NCBI GenBank assembly: GCA_002300355.1
Contig: NSGV01000001.1
Span: forward strand, 2,852,001 to 2,916,000
Length of the DNA stretch: 64,000 nt
Reading direction: 5' to 3'
Origin: Streptomyces sp. TLI_235
GTDB taxonomy: Bacteria; Actinomycetota; Actinomycetes; Streptomycetales; Streptomycetaceae
The position numbers and the translations under genes are program-made. Positions 25,138 through 33,696 of the stretch are shown one piece after another (positions within the stretch are counted from its first letter, which is position 1; each line of letters opens with the position of its first letter). Below the pieces are notes generated by a model. It did not search any database, was not told the DNA's origin, and saw only the letters and a program-made list of their open reading frames with translations.

Positions 25138-26102
25138 CGCAGGCCTCCGGAGGGGCTGAGCCGGGTCTCGGTGATCCGGCGGACGAGGGCCCGGGCCCGT
25201 TGCAGCGGGCCGGGCGGCGGGGTGCGGTCGGTGCCGCGGGCGAAGTACCGCTCGACCCGGTGCTGGCCGATCGACAGCAGGGTGGTGAGCAGCACGTACC
25301 AGGCGGTGGCGACCATGAGCAGCGGGACGACCCGGCCGGTGCGGCCGTAGACCACCTGGACCTGGTAGAAGAGCTCGCCGATGGCCATCACGTAGACCAC
25401 CGAGGTCGCCTTGAAGAGCGAGACGATCTCGTTGGCGGCGTTCGGCAGGATGCCGCGCATGGCCTGCGGCAGGACGATCCGGCGGGCCTGCCGGAGCCGG
25501 GGGATGCCGAGCGCGGCGGCGGCCTCCAGCTGACCGGTGTCGACGGCGATCACCCCGGCGCGGATGATCTCGGCGGCGTAGGCGGCCTGGTGGAGTGCGA
25601 GGCCGAGGACGGCGGCGCCGAGCGCGCCGAGCGCGTGCACGGTGTCGAACTCCCAGAGCACCGGGCCGAACGGGATGCCGAGGCCGAACCGCCGGTACAG
25701 GTAGGAGAGGTTGAACCAGAAGACCAGCTGGACGATGAGCGGGATCGAGCGGAACGCCCAGATGTACGTCCAGCCGATGGTCTGCAGGATCGCGCTGCGG
25801 GAGAGCCGCAGCGCGGCCACTGCGGCGCCCAGGGCGAAGCCCAGCAGGGTCGCCCAGAAGGTGAGTTGGAGGGTGGTGCCGACGGCCCTGAGGATGGTGT
25901 CGGTGGCGAAGTGGGCCCGGAAGGTGGGCCAGTCCCAGCCGGGGTTGGTGGCCAGGCCGTGCAGGAACTGCGCGACCAGGACGAGGGCGGCGGCGCCGGC
26001 CGCCCAGCGCCAGGGGTGCCGGGCGGGGACGACCGGGAGGTCGGTGCCGCCGGGCGGCCCGGTGGTGGGCCCGGCGGTCTGCTCGGGCGCGGTGGTGGTC
26101 AT
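25134..26102 (-). CDS. Amino acid ABC transporter permease, copy 1
   Basis: A 322-residue HisM/GlnP-type permease with a Pro/Gly-rich cytoplasmic lead and about six membrane helices. The EAA loop that contacts the ATPase is [18 protein letters not shown] followed by [13 protein letters not shown]. The ATG at 26102 (MTTTAPEQ) has AGAGGAA upstream and is favoured over a GTG at 26129. Stop and start overlap the ATPase gene by four bases. It pairs with either of the two binding proteins of the operon. A paralogue lies on the other strand at 29342. Confidence 0.93.
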   Translation of the reverse strand: MTTTAPEQTAGPTTGPPGGTDLPVVPARHPWRWAAGAAALVLVAQFLHGLATNPGWDWPTFRAHFATDTILRAVGTTLQLTFWATLLGFALGAAVAALRLSRSAILQTIGWTYIWAFRSIPLIVQLVFWFNLSYLYRRFGLGIPFGPVLWEFDTVHALGALGAAVLGLALHQAAYAAEIIRAGVIAVDTGQLEAAAALGIPRLRQARRIVLPQAMRGILPNAANEIVSLFKATSVVYVMAIGELFYQVQVVYGRTGRVVPLLMVATAWYVLLTTLLSIGQHRVERYFARGTDRTPPPGPLQRARALVRRITETRLSPSGGLR

Positions 26103-26133
26103 GGCGGGATTCCTCTGCGGGGCGGACACGGGA

Positions 26134-27066
26134 TCACGGGTGCTCGGGCGGGCTGATCTGCGAGGCGGTGACGGCGGAGTCCTCGGTGCCCCACTTCTGC
26201 AGGATCCGGGCGTAGGTGCCGTCCTTGATCAGCTGGTTGACGGCGCCCTGGAAGGCCGGGGTGAGCGGTGAGCCCTTCCTGAAGGCGAAGCCGACGTCGA
26301 GGCGGTGGAACTCGCCGAGGAAGCGGGTGCCGGCGGCGGGCTGGGCGGCCTGGTGGCGCAGGCCGTTGATGGTGGACATCACCACGTCGATCCGGCCCTG
26401 CTGCAGCCCGGTGAGGACGGCGCCGTTGTCGGAGAACGCCCGGACCTCGTAGGGCTTGCGGCCGGCGTCGGCGCAGACGTTCTTCCTGGCATCGAGGGTG
26501 GTCTCGAAGGTGGTGCCGGCGCCGGTGCCGATGGTGAGGCCGCAGAGCTGGACGAGGTCGGTGACCTGCTGCAACCGGGTGTCGTCCTTGCGGACGGCGA
26601 AGCCCTGGCCGTCGTCGATGTAGGTGACGAAGTCGATGGTCTTCAGCCGGGCGGTGGTGACGCCGAAGTTGCCGGTGCCGACGTCGTACTTGCCGCTGCC
26701 CAGGGCGGGCAGGATGGTCTCGAAGGCGGCGTCCTCGCGCCGCACGGTGACGCCGAGGACCTTGCCGACGGCGTCGGCGATGTCGACGTCCAGGCCGGCC
26801 GGGGACTTCTTCGCCGGGTCGGGGTAGAAGGCGCTCGGCGGGGTGCCGACGGCGCCGCCGAGCCGGAGGGTGCCGGACTTCCGGACGTCCTCGGGCAGCA
26901 GGGCGGCGACCGCGTCGACCTTCCGCACCCCGGAGACCACGTCGTGGGAGGCGGCCGCCACGGCGGAGGCCCCGGCGGCGGGTGCGGCGGGCACCGGATC
27001 CGCGCCGCAGCCGGCCAGCAGGAACGCGGCGAGGGCGGCGGCTGCGGCGGCGGGTGTGCGTCTCAC
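26134..27066 (-). CDS. ABC transporter substrate-binding lipoprotein, copy 2
   Basis: A 310-residue SBP family 3 protein with a short lipoprotein signal (LAAFLLAGC). Conserved parts are LLPEDVRKSGTLRLG, GLDVDIADAVGKVLGV, LPALGSGKYDVGTGNFGVT, DGQGFAVRKDD, GTGAGTTFE and a C-terminal INQL-type helix ending YARILQKWG. It resembles copy 1 in layout but is clearly diverged, which suggests the one transporter accepts different ligands through different binding proteins. The GTG at 27066 has AGGAAGGA upstream and overlaps the GNAT stop as GTGA; the open frame further upstream is an artefact. Confidence 0.9.
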   Translation of the reverse strand: MRRTPAAAAAALAAFLLAGCGADPVPAAPAAGASAVAAASHDVVSGVRKVDAVAALLPEDVRKSGTLRLGGAVGTPPSAFYPDPAKKSPAGLDVDIADAVGKVLGVTVRREDAAFETILPALGSGKYDVGTGNFGVTTARLKTIDFVTYIDDGQGFAVRKDDTRLQQVTDLVQLCGLTIGTGAGTTFETTLDARKNVCADAGRKPYEVRAFSDNGAVLTGLQQGRIDVVMSTINGLRHQAAQPAAGTRFLGEFHRLDVGFAFRKGSPLTPAFQGAVNQLIKDGTYARILQKWGTEDSAVTASQISPPEHP

Positions 27067-27584
27067 GGGGCGAGGTCCTTCCTCGGGTCGGGGGCCGCCG
27101 GCCGGCGGTCCGTCAGGTGCTTCTCGAAGGGCAGCGGGTGCAGGGCGCCCGGCGGTGCGTCGAGGTCGAACAGCGGGGTGTAGCCGGCCGCCAGGTACAG
27201 CTGCCGGGCCTCCGGCTGGCGCGATCCGGTGGTGAGGAAGATCCGCCGGTGGCCCTCGGCCGCGGCTGCCTGCTCCAGTTCGGCGAGGACCCGCCGGGCG
27301 AGGCCGCGGCGGCGGTGCGCCGAGTGCGTCCACATCCGTTTGACCTCGGCGGTGCAGGGGTCGGTGTGCCGGCGGTAGGCGCCGCCGGCGACCGGCTCGC
27401 CGTGGTCCAGCAGGAGGAGCAGCAGGCCGCCGGGCGGGGCGAACTCCTCGGGTGTGTACCTGGCCATCTCCGCGTGGCCGCCGGGGCCGTAGCGGGTGAC
27501 GTACTCGTGGGTGAGTTCGCGCACCAGGGGTTCGGCGAGCCGGTCGTCCAGCCGGGCGGTGCGGACCTCGACGGCGGGGCTCAC
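27063..27584 (-). CDS. GNAT-family N-acetyltransferase
   Basis: A 173-residue acetyl-CoA-dependent acyltransferase. The acetyl-CoA pyrophosphate loop is HRRRGLARRVLAELEQAA (motif A, R/QxxGxG/A), preceded by VAGGAYRRH and AEVKRMWTH strands and followed by IFLTTGSRQPEARQLYLAAGYTP. Its position, overlapped by GTGA with both neighbours, ties it to sulfur compound uptake: acetylation of an imported thiol or amino compound (compare S-methylcysteine salvage) is a reasonable inference. Substrate unproven. Confidence 0.9.
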   Translation of the reverse strand: MSPAVEVRTARLDDRLAEPLVRELTHEYVTRYGPGGHAEMARYTPEEFAPPGGLLLLLLDHGEPVAGGAYRRHTDPCTAEVKRMWTHSAHRRRGLARRVLAELEQAAAAEGHRRIFLTTGSRQPEARQLYLAAGYTPLFDLDAPPGALHPLPFEKHLTDRRPAAPDPRKDLAP

Positions 27585-28732
27585 GCCTGGGCCGCGACCA
27601 GCTGCTGCCGGTCGCGCTCCTTCGCCGCGGCCTCGGCGGCGGCCTTCTCGGCGTCCCGCTTGGCGACCTCCTGGCGGACGATCGGGATGACGTACCGGCC
27701 GAAGTCGATCGCGTCGTCGACGTGGTCGTAGCCGCGCGCGGAGATGATGTCCACGCCCAGGTCGTAGTAGTCGAGCAGGGCCTCGGCGACCGTCTCCGGG
27801 GTGCCGACCAGGGCGTTGGAGTTGCCGGCGCCGCCGGTGGCGGCGGCGGTGGGCGTCCACAGCGCGCGGTCGTAGCGCTCGCCGGCCTCGGCGATCGCGA
27901 TCAGCCGCTGCGAGCCGGTGTTCTCCGGGGTGTCCGCGGACCGGCGCCGTACCAGGTCGCCGCCGGCCCGCCGGGCCTTGATCGCGCCGACCGTGCGGTG
28001 CGCCTTCTCCCAGGCGAGTTCCTCGGTGGCGGCGACGATCGGCCGGAAGGCGACCTGGATCCGCGGGGTGTCGGTGCGTCCGGCGGCGCGGGCGGCCTGC
28101 CGGACCTTCTCGATCTGCTCGGCGGTGCGGGCCAGCGGTTCGCCCCACAGGCAGAAGATGTCGGCCTCGGCCCCGCCGGCCGCGTACGCCGCCTCGGAGG
28201 AACCGCCGAAGGAGACGCCCGGCCGGGGCTGCTGGACGGGGAAGACGTCGGAGACGAAGTCCTCGAAGCGGTAGTGGGTGCCGTGGTGGTCGAAGGGCTC
28301 GCGGGAGGTCCAGGCCTTCTTCACGATGCCGATGTACTCGCGGGTGCGCTCGTAGCGCTCGTCCTTGGTGAGGTAGTCGCCCTCGCGGCGCTGCTCGTGG
28401 TCGTTGCCGCCGGTGATGAAGTGCACGGTGAGCCGGCCGTCGCTGATCCGGTCGAGGGTGGCGAAGGTCTTCGCGGCGAAGGTCGGGTAGGAGACGTTGG
28501 GCCGGTGCGCGAGCAGGATCTGCAGCCGGTCCAGCTTCGAGGCGAGGAAGGCGGCCGCCGCGGCGGGCTCCGGGGAGCCGGCGCCGTACGCGAACAGCAC
28601 GCGGTCCCAGCCGTTGTCCTCGTGGGCGCGGGCCAGCCGCAGCGTGTAGTCGCGATCGAAGGCGGCGGTGGTGCGGGGCGTGGTCTCCGAGCCGTCGCCG
28701 GTGGCGGCGATGCCGAGGAACTCGACGGGCAT
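27581..28732 (-). CDS. LLM-class flavin-dependent monooxygenase (SsuD-like)
   Basis: A 383-residue luciferase-like TIM-barrel enzyme that uses FMNH2 and O2. Family marks are VEFLGIAATGDGSETTP, LLAHRPNVSYPTFAAKTFATLD, GRLTVHFITGGNDHEQRREGD (cut here), ERTREYIGIVKKAW and VSFGGSSEAAY. Relatives desulfonate alkanesulfonates or oxidise organosulfur compounds to release sulfite. The ATG at 28732 has AGGAGAGG upstream; the C-terminus is a charged Ala/Lys helix. It is the first enzyme gene after a Cys-Cys leader peptide 313 bases upstream, which supports a sulfur-starvation role. No dedicated flavin reductase is in the operon. Confidence 0.92.
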   Translation of the reverse strand: MPVEFLGIAATGDGSETTPRTTAAFDRDYTLRLARAHEDNGWDRVLFAYGAGSPEPAAAAAFLASKLDRLQILLAHRPNVSYPTFAAKTFATLDRISDGRLTVHFITGGNDHEQRREGDYLTKDERYERTREYIGIVKKAWTSREPFDHHGTHYRFEDFVSDVFPVQQPRPGVSFGGSSEAAYAAGGAEADIFCLWGEPLARTAEQIEKVRQAARAAGRTDTPRIQVAFRPIVAATEELAWEKAHRTVGAIKARRAGGDLVRRRSADTPENTGSQRLIAIAEAGERYDRALWTPTAAATGGAGNSNALVGTPETVAEALLDYYDLGVDIISARGYDHVDDAIDFGRYVIPIVRQEVAKRDAEKAAAEAAAKERDRQQLVAAQA

Positions 28733-28773
28733 GGTGGGTCCTCTCCTGGGGTGCGTGCGGGCACGGCGGGGCA

Positions 28774-28793
28774 CGCGCGCCGACCGGCGCGCG
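28774..28793 (-). promoter_or_regulatory. GC hairpin between leader peptide and monooxygenase gene
   Basis: CGCGCGCC-GACC-GGCGCGCG is a perfect 8-bp stem 42 bases before the monooxygenase start, close to its ribosome site. It may be part of an attenuation switch tied to the leader peptide. Confidence 0.4.
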
Positions 28794-28822
28794 GCGGGGC
28801 CGCCCGGCGGGGCGGGGCGCGG

Positions 28823-28851
28823 GGAACGTGACTGCGGGAACCGTGACTGCG
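28823..28851. repeat. Tandem GGAAC(C)GTGACTGCG repeat in the leader region
   Basis: Two copies, GGAACGTGACTGCG (28823-28836) and GGAACCGTGACTGCG (28837-28851), lie side by side in the 313-base untranslated leader of the monooxygenase operon. Role unknown. Confidence 0.45.
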
Positions 28852-29045
28852 CGGAACGGGGGCGCGGGAAACGGGGTGCGCGACGGACGCCGACGGTGCG
28901 TCAGCGGGAGCGGGTGCGCGGGGAGGTGACGGCAGCGTGCCTGGCGGTCCGCGGGAGCGGACGGGGAGCCGGCCCCGTGCGGCGGGGCGGACGAGGGAGT
29001 GCCGCCCGGAGGGACGACGGGCCGGTCAGACGGCCTGCTGCCGGG

Positions 29046-29123
29046 TCAGCCGCAACACGCCGCGGACCACACCCGACCGAAGTCGATGTGGCCGCGCGTG
29101 ACCAGGGGCTGCTCGGCGTTCAT
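29046..29123 (-). CDS. Cysteine-type leader peptide of sulfur operon
   Basis: A 25-residue open frame ending HIDFGRVWSAACCG. Short peptides with HIDxxRV and terminal Cys codons are known upstream of actinobacterial sulfur genes, where ribosome stalling at cysteine codons is thought to sense Cys-tRNA. Here it precedes the LLM-GNAT-ABC operon on the same strand by 313 bases. No ribosome site is visible before the ATG at 29123; promoter-like hexamers place the transcription start near the ATG, so it may be leaderless. The peptide itself probably has no other function. Confidence 0.75.
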   Translation of the reverse strand: MNAEQPLVTRGHIDFGRVWSAACCG

Positions 29124-29129
29124 GCGGCA

Positions 29130-29159
29130 AGTTGAGCAGTGAACCGTGGAGTTCGTCAA
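29130..29159 (-). promoter_or_regulatory. Candidate promoter of leader peptide and sulfur operon
   Basis: On the reverse strand TTGACG (29159-29154) and TCAACT (29135-29130) are 18 bases apart, and the leader ATG begins 6 bases after the -10. This geometry fits a leaderless transcript. Confidence 0.5.
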
Positions 29160-29192
29160 CCACCGTCCGGATGTGGGACGCGCCGGCGCCTC

Positions 29193-29223
29193 TTGACAGC
29201 CGTCCTTCGGGCACGCGTACGAT
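29193..29223 (+). promoter_or_regulatory. Candidate promoter of divergent permease operon
   Basis: TTGACA at 29193 and TACGAT at 29218 are separated by 19 bases, a little long; the start codon is about 110 bases further. It lies back to back with the leader-peptide promoter, so one regulator could serve both. Confidence 0.5.
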
Positions 29224-29341
29224 CGATCCCGAGCGAGGTGCCAGGAGCCGGTCGAAGTCCCGCCGGTTCCCGCCGTGTTGAGGGACACGGCGTGCGTGAC
29301 GGACCAGCAGATCCCTGCCCGCGTCCGCCCCTGGAGTCCCC

Positions 29342-30304
29342 ATGGCCACGTCGCACGACGTCCTGCCCGCCGCCCTCGCACCACCGCCTGCCGAGGCCGC
29401 CCTCCCGATCGTCCCGCGCCGCCGGCCGGGCCGTGCCGTCGCCGCCGTCCTGGCCCTGATCGCCGTCGGCCTGCTGCTGGGCACCGTCGCCCGCAACCGC
29501 GCCTTCCAGTGGGACGTGGTCGGCCGGTACCTCACCTCGACCGCGATCCTCGACGGACTGGTGCTGACGCTGTGGCTGACCGCCGCCGTCATGGCGCTCG
29601 GCTTCGCCCTCGGCACCCTGCTCGCGGCGGCGCGGCTCTCCGGCAACCCGGTGCTCTCCGCGCTGAGCTGGGGGTACGTCTGGGTGTTCCGGGCCGCGCC
29701 GCTCCTCGTCCAGCTGCTGTTCTGGTTCAACATCGGCGCGCTCTACCCGCGGCTCTCGCTGGGCGTCCCGTACGGGCCCGAGCTGTTCGGCGTGCGGACG
29801 GTGGACCTGCTCGGGCCGACGGCGACCGCGGTCGTCGGCCTCACCCTGCACGAGGCCGCGTTCGCCGCCGAGGTCGTCCGGGCCGGCATCCTCTCCGTCG
29901 ACCAGGGACAGCTGGAGGCCGCCCAGTCGCTGGGCCTGCGCCGCACGCGGGTGGTGCGCCGCATCGTGCTGCCGCAGGCGATGCGCTCGATCGTGCCGAC
30001 CGCCGGCAACATGCTGGTCGGCGCCCTCAAGGGCACCAGCATCGTCAGCGTGCTCGCCGTGCACGACCTGCTGTTCTCCGCCCAGCTGATCTACAACCGG
30101 ACCTACCAGGTGATCCCGCTGCTGCTGGTCGCCACCCTCTGGTACATGGCGGTGACCAGCGTGCTCTCGGCCGGCCAGTACTACCTGGAGCGGTACTTCG
30201 CCCGCGGTACGAGCCGCGGCGCCCTGCCGCCGACGCCGCCCGCCCGGCTGCGCGCCGCGCTCGCCGCACTCGCCTCCCCGCGCCGGCGGGAGGCGGTCCG
30301 ATGA
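29342..30304 (+). CDS. Amino acid ABC transporter permease, copy 2
   Basis: A 320-residue HisM-type permease, paralogous to the one at 25134 (shared FRAAPLLVQLLFWFN / [19 protein letters not shown] segment, EAA loop GILSVDQGQLEAAQSLGL and IVLPQAMRS). About six membrane helices follow a Pro/Ala-rich lead. GGAG lies 7 bases before the ATG. It is divergent from the sulfur operon and overlaps the FAD enzyme gene by ATGA. No ATPase or binding protein is encoded beside it, so it most likely uses those of the reverse operon, perhaps as a heterodimer with the other permease. Confidence 0.92.
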   Translation: MATSHDVLPAALAPPPAEAALPIVPRRRPGRAVAAVLALIAVGLLLGTVARNRAFQWDVVGRYLTSTAILDGLVLTLWLTAAVMALGFALGTLLAAARLSGNPVLSALSWGYVWVFRAAPLLVQLLFWFNIGALYPRLSLGVPYGPELFGVRTVDLLGPTATAVVGLTLHEAAFAAEVVRAGILSVDQGQLEAAQSLGLRRTRVVRRIVLPQAMRSIVPTAGNMLVGALKGTSIVSVLAVHDLLFSAQLIYNRTYQVIPLLLVATLWYMAVTSVLSAGQYYLERYFARGTSRGALPPTPPARLRAALAALASPRRREAVR

Positions 30305-32370
30305 GCACCCTGGTGATCGTCGGCGCCGGCCCGCGCGGCACCGGGCTGCTGGAGCGGATCGCCGCCAACGCGCCCGAACTCCTGCCAGCGGACCGGCCGT
30401 TGCACATCCACCTGGTCGACCCGCACCCGCCCGGCGGGGGCCGGATCTGGCGCCGCGAGCAGTCCGCGCTGCTGCGGATGAACTCGATGGCCGAGGACGT
30501 CACCATGTTCACCGACGAGCGGTCGACCCTCACCGGGCCCGTCCGGCCCGGGCCCTCGCTCGCCGAATGGGCCGCCCGACCGGAGGCGTACCCGCCGTAC
30601 CTGCCGCCGGCGGACCCGGCGCTCGCCGAGGAGTTGCGCACCCTCGCCGCCACCGACTTCCCGACCCGGCGGGCCCAGAGCGCCTACCTGGACTGGGCGT
30701 TCCGGCGAGCGGTGGCCGAACTGCCCCCACACGTCACCGTCACCGTGCACCGGGACACCGCGCACGCGCTCACCGGCCCGGCCGACGGCCCGCAGACCGT
30801 CCGGCTCTCCGGCCGCGACCTCACCGCCGACCGGGTGGTGCTCGCCCTCGGCCACCTGGACTCGGCGCCGGAGCCGCGGCACCACCCGAACGCCGCCTTC
30901 GCCGCCCGGCACGGCCGCTTCCACCTGCCGCCCGCGTACTCCGCCGACGCCGACCTCTCCCCGGTGCGCCCCGGCGAGCACGTCGTCCTGCGCGGCATGG
31001 GGCTGGCCGCCGTCGACCTGGTCTCGCTGCTCACCGAGGGCCGCGGCGGGCGCTTCGAACCGGCCCCGGACGGGCTGCGCTACCGGCCGTCCGGCCGCGA
31101 ACCGGTGATCCACCTCGGCTCCCGGCGCGGCGTGCCCTACCACTCCAAGACCCACTACCGGCTGCAGGGCCCGCCCGCCCCGCTGCCGCGCCACTTCGGC
31201 CCGGCGGCGGTCGACGCCCTGACCGCCCGGCCCGGGCCGCTCGAACTGCGGCGCGACGTCTGGCCGCTGATGGCCAAGGAGATCGGCTTCGGCTACTACC
31301 ACGAGCTGTTCCACGCCCACCCGGACCGCACGACGCTGCCGTGGGAGGAGTTCCTGGCGGCGTACGACACGGTCGACTGGTACGGCGCGGCGCGGGCGGA
31401 ACTCGTCGCCGCGGCCGTGCCCGACCCGGCCGACCGGCTCGACTTCGAGCACCTCGACCGGCCGCTGACCGGCCTGCGCCTGCCCGACGGGGAGGCGCTG
31501 CAGCGGCACCTGCGGGCCTACGTCCGGGCCGACGCCGACCGCCGCGCCGATCCCGCGCACAGCGCCGACCTCGGCGCCTTCCTCGCCCTGCTCTCGCTCT
31601 ACGGCCAGCTGCCGCGGCTGGTCGCCTCCGGCCGGCTGACCGCCCGCTCGGTCGCCGAGGACCTCGACGGCTGGTGGACGGGGTTCTTCAGCCACCTCGC
31701 CTCCGGGCCGCCCGGATTCCGGCTGCGGCAGCTGCTGGCACTCTCCGAGGCCGGCGTGGTGCGCTTCCTCGGCGCCGACACCGAGGTCGTCCCGGACGAG
31801 AGCGACGGCACCTTCGTGGCCGGCAGCCCCACCGTGCCCGGGCACCGCGTCCGCGCCACCGCGCTGATCGAGGCCTACCTGCCGCGGCACGCGCCGGAAC
31901 GCACCGCCGACCCGGTGCTGCGGGAGCTGCTGCGGGCCGGCCGGATCCGCGAGGAGGTGCTCGCAGGCCCCGACCGCACCCACCGCTCGGGGCTGATCGA
32001 GGTCGCGCCCGACGGCCGGATCGTGGACCCGGCCCTGGACGGCACCCCGCACCCGCGGCGGCTCGCCCTCGGCCCGCACACCAACGCCCGCAGCTACGCG
32101 GCCTTCGCCCGGCCGCGGACCGACGCCCCGGCCTTCCGGCAGAACGACGCCACGGCCAGGGCCCTGTTGCATTCCCTCGCCGCGGACGCCGAACCGGATA
32201 CCGAGCCGAACGCCGGACGGGACCGGACCGGCGAGGCTCGGGCCGACGAGGATCAGGCCGGGGCGAGCATCAGCGCGGTGGCCTGCTCCGCCGTCATCTC
32301 CTCCGGCACGGCCGCCAGCCGGCCGGCGAGGCTGCGGTGGCCGGTGGCCCGCTCCAGCTCGGTGAGGTAG
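30301..32370 (+). CDS. FAD/NAD(P)-binding oxidoreductase-like protein
   Basis: A 689-residue protein beginning with a dinucleotide fold (LVIVGAGPRGTGLLERI) and containing ADRVVLALGH, the second conserved segment VVLRGMGLAAVDLVSLLTEGRGG, and GPHTNARSYAAFARPRTDAP near the end. This is the large FAD-NAD(P)-binding family found near sulfur and amino-acid transporters; its substrate is unknown, but a monooxygenase-like role on an imported compound is plausible. Translation is coupled to the permease. The last roughly 40 residues are low-complexity and lie antisense to the convergent TPR gene, an overlap of 118 bases, so the natural end may be unusual. Confidence 0.85.
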   Translation: MSTLVIVGAGPRGTGLLERIAANAPELLPADRPLHIHLVDPHPPGGGRIWRREQSALLRMNSMAEDVTMFTDERSTLTGPVRPGPSLAEWAARPEAYPPYLPPADPALAEELRTLAATDFPTRRAQSAYLDWAFRRAVAELPPHVTVTVHRDTAHALTGPADGPQTVRLSGRDLTADRVVLALGHLDSAPEPRHHPNAAFAARHGRFHLPPAYSADADLSPVRPGEHVVLRGMGLAAVDLVSLLTEGRGGRFEPAPDGLRYRPSGREPVIHLGSRRGVPYHSKTHYRLQGPPAPLPRHFGPAAVDALTARPGPLELRRDVWPLMAKEIGFGYYHELFHAHPDRTTLPWEEFLAAYDTVDWYGAARAELVAAAVPDPADRLDFEHLDRPLTGLRLPDGEALQRHLRAYVRADADRRADPAHSADLGAFLALLSLYGQLPRLVASGRLTARSVAEDLDGWWTGFFSHLASGPPGFRLRQLLALSEAGVVRFLGADTEVVPDESDGTFVAGSPTVPGHRVRATALIEAYLPRHAPERTADPVLRELLRAGRIREEVLAGPDRTHRSGLIEVAPDGRIVDPALDGTPHPRRLALGPHTNARSYAAFARPRTDAPAFRQNDATARALLHSLAADAEPDTEPNAGRDRTGEARADEDQAGASISAVACSAVISSGTAASRPARLRWPVARSSSVR

Positions 32371-33545
32371 GCGTCCGCCTCCTGGTCGGAGCCGAAGTCC
32401 CAGACCAGCAGCCGGTGCACCATCGCCACCGCCGCGACCGGGTGCAGTCCGGCGCCGCCGAGCGCCCGCCGCCACTGCGGCACCAGCCGGCCCAGCGAGC
32501 ACCGGGCCTCGCCGACCAGCGGATGCGCCGGGCCGAGGTGGTGCTGCACCGCCGGGATCAGCTCCAGCAGCATGCCGGCGGCCGACACCACGTCCCCGGT
32601 CAGCGCGACGGCGTGCGCCAGCCGGGCCTGCGAGGTCAGCGCCCGCGCGTCGTACGGGCCGAGCGCCTGCACCAGGACCGGCTGCACCTCGCGCAGCAGG
32701 TGCAGCGCGCCGTACGGGTCGCCGGCCTCGCCGAGCGCCCCGGCGTGCTCCAGCCGGACCTCCAGGGTGTCCGGATCGCCCGGGCCCAGCGCCTGCGCGG
32801 CGTCCGCGGCGACCTGGCCGAGCAGATGGACGGCGCCCGCGGGGTCGCCCGCGGCGCACCGCAGGCCACCGAGCTGCCGCCAGGCCGCCAGGGTGTCCCG
32901 GTCGTACCGGCCGAGCAGCGCCGTCATCTCACGGGCCACCGAGTCCAGCAGGTGCACGGCCCCGTCCGGGGTCGGCGCCTCGTCCGCCCGGTCCCGCAAC
33001 CGGACCAGCAACTCCCTCACTGTGGACGGCACTTCAGTACTGCCTGCGGCCGGGGCGGCCGGACCGGCGGGCGCCGGAGGGGCATCCACCGGTGCGGGAC
33101 CGAAGCCGGGCGGGCCCGCGGGCGGGGGCGGGCTCCCGGCCGGTGCCACCGGCGCGGGGACGGGGACTGCGGCGGGGACGGGCACCGCACCGGCGGGCGG
33201 CTGCACCGGCGGCGCACCCGCCGCCGGATCCACGGTCGACGGCCCGAAGCCCTGCGGCACGGAAGGTTCGACCACGGTCGCGACCGGCGGTGCGACCGCA
33301 CCCGCCGGTGCGGGCGGGAATCCGGCGGTCGGCCCGGCGTCCGGCTGCGCGCGCCCGGCCTTCGCCAGGCGGATCCCCGCCGGTGCCGGTGCCGCCGGCG
33401 CGGGCAGCACGTAGTCCTGCGCGGGTTCGGTGGCGGGCGCGGGCAGGGCCCAGCCGTCGGCCGGCAGTGCGTCCGCGGGCGGCGCGGCGACCCCGGGGGC
33501 CTGTGCCGGGACGGCGGGGTCGGCGGACTCCTCGATGGGCGGCAT
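32253..33545 (-). CDS. Proline-rich protein with C-terminal TPR-like repeats
   Basis: A 430-residue protein. Residues 1-165 are a disordered Pro/Ala-rich region with GFGP motifs; from about 170 follow helical TPR units of the kinesin light chain / FxSxx type (VREL-LVRLRDR, TLAAWRQLGGLRCAAGDPAGAVHLL, DTLEVRLEHAGALGEAGDPYGALHLL, ALTSQARLAHAVALTGDVVSAAGML). Such repeats bind protein partners; no catalytic domain is seen. GAGGACCGAGG just before the ATG at 33545 fixes the start; the longer frame to 33980 is a shadow of the FdhF gene. It overlaps the end of the FAD gene and is divergent from the oxidoreductase at 33697. Confidence 0.8.
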   Translation of the reverse strand: MPPIEESADPAVPAQAPGVAAPPADALPADGWALPAPATEPAQDYVLPAPAAPAPAGIRLAKAGRAQPDAGPTAGFPPAPAGAVAPPVATVVEPSVPQGFGPSTVDPAAGAPPVQPPAGAVPVPAAVPVPAPVAPAGSPPPPAGPPGFGPAPVDAPPAPAGPAAPAAGSTEVPSTVRELLVRLRDRADEAPTPDGAVHLLDSVAREMTALLGRYDRDTLAAWRQLGGLRCAAGDPAGAVHLLGQVAADAAQALGPGDPDTLEVRLEHAGALGEAGDPYGALHLLREVQPVLVQALGPYDARALTSQARLAHAVALTGDVVSAAGMLLELIPAVQHHLGPAHPLVGEARCSLGRLVPQWRRALGGAGLHPVAAVAMVHRLLVWDFGSDQEADAYLTELERATGHRSLAGRLAAVPEEMTAEQATALMLAPA

Positions 33546-33696
33546 CCTCGGTCCTCGTTCGCTGCGGTCGTCGACGGTGGACGCGGGCCATCCTCCCATC
33601 GACCGGGACCGCGCGGGTCCGTCCGGCGGGCGCAGTGCAAGGATGGATGCGGGCCGCGGCGAGGATGCCGCCGCCCTGGTGGAGGAGGTCCCCGTC

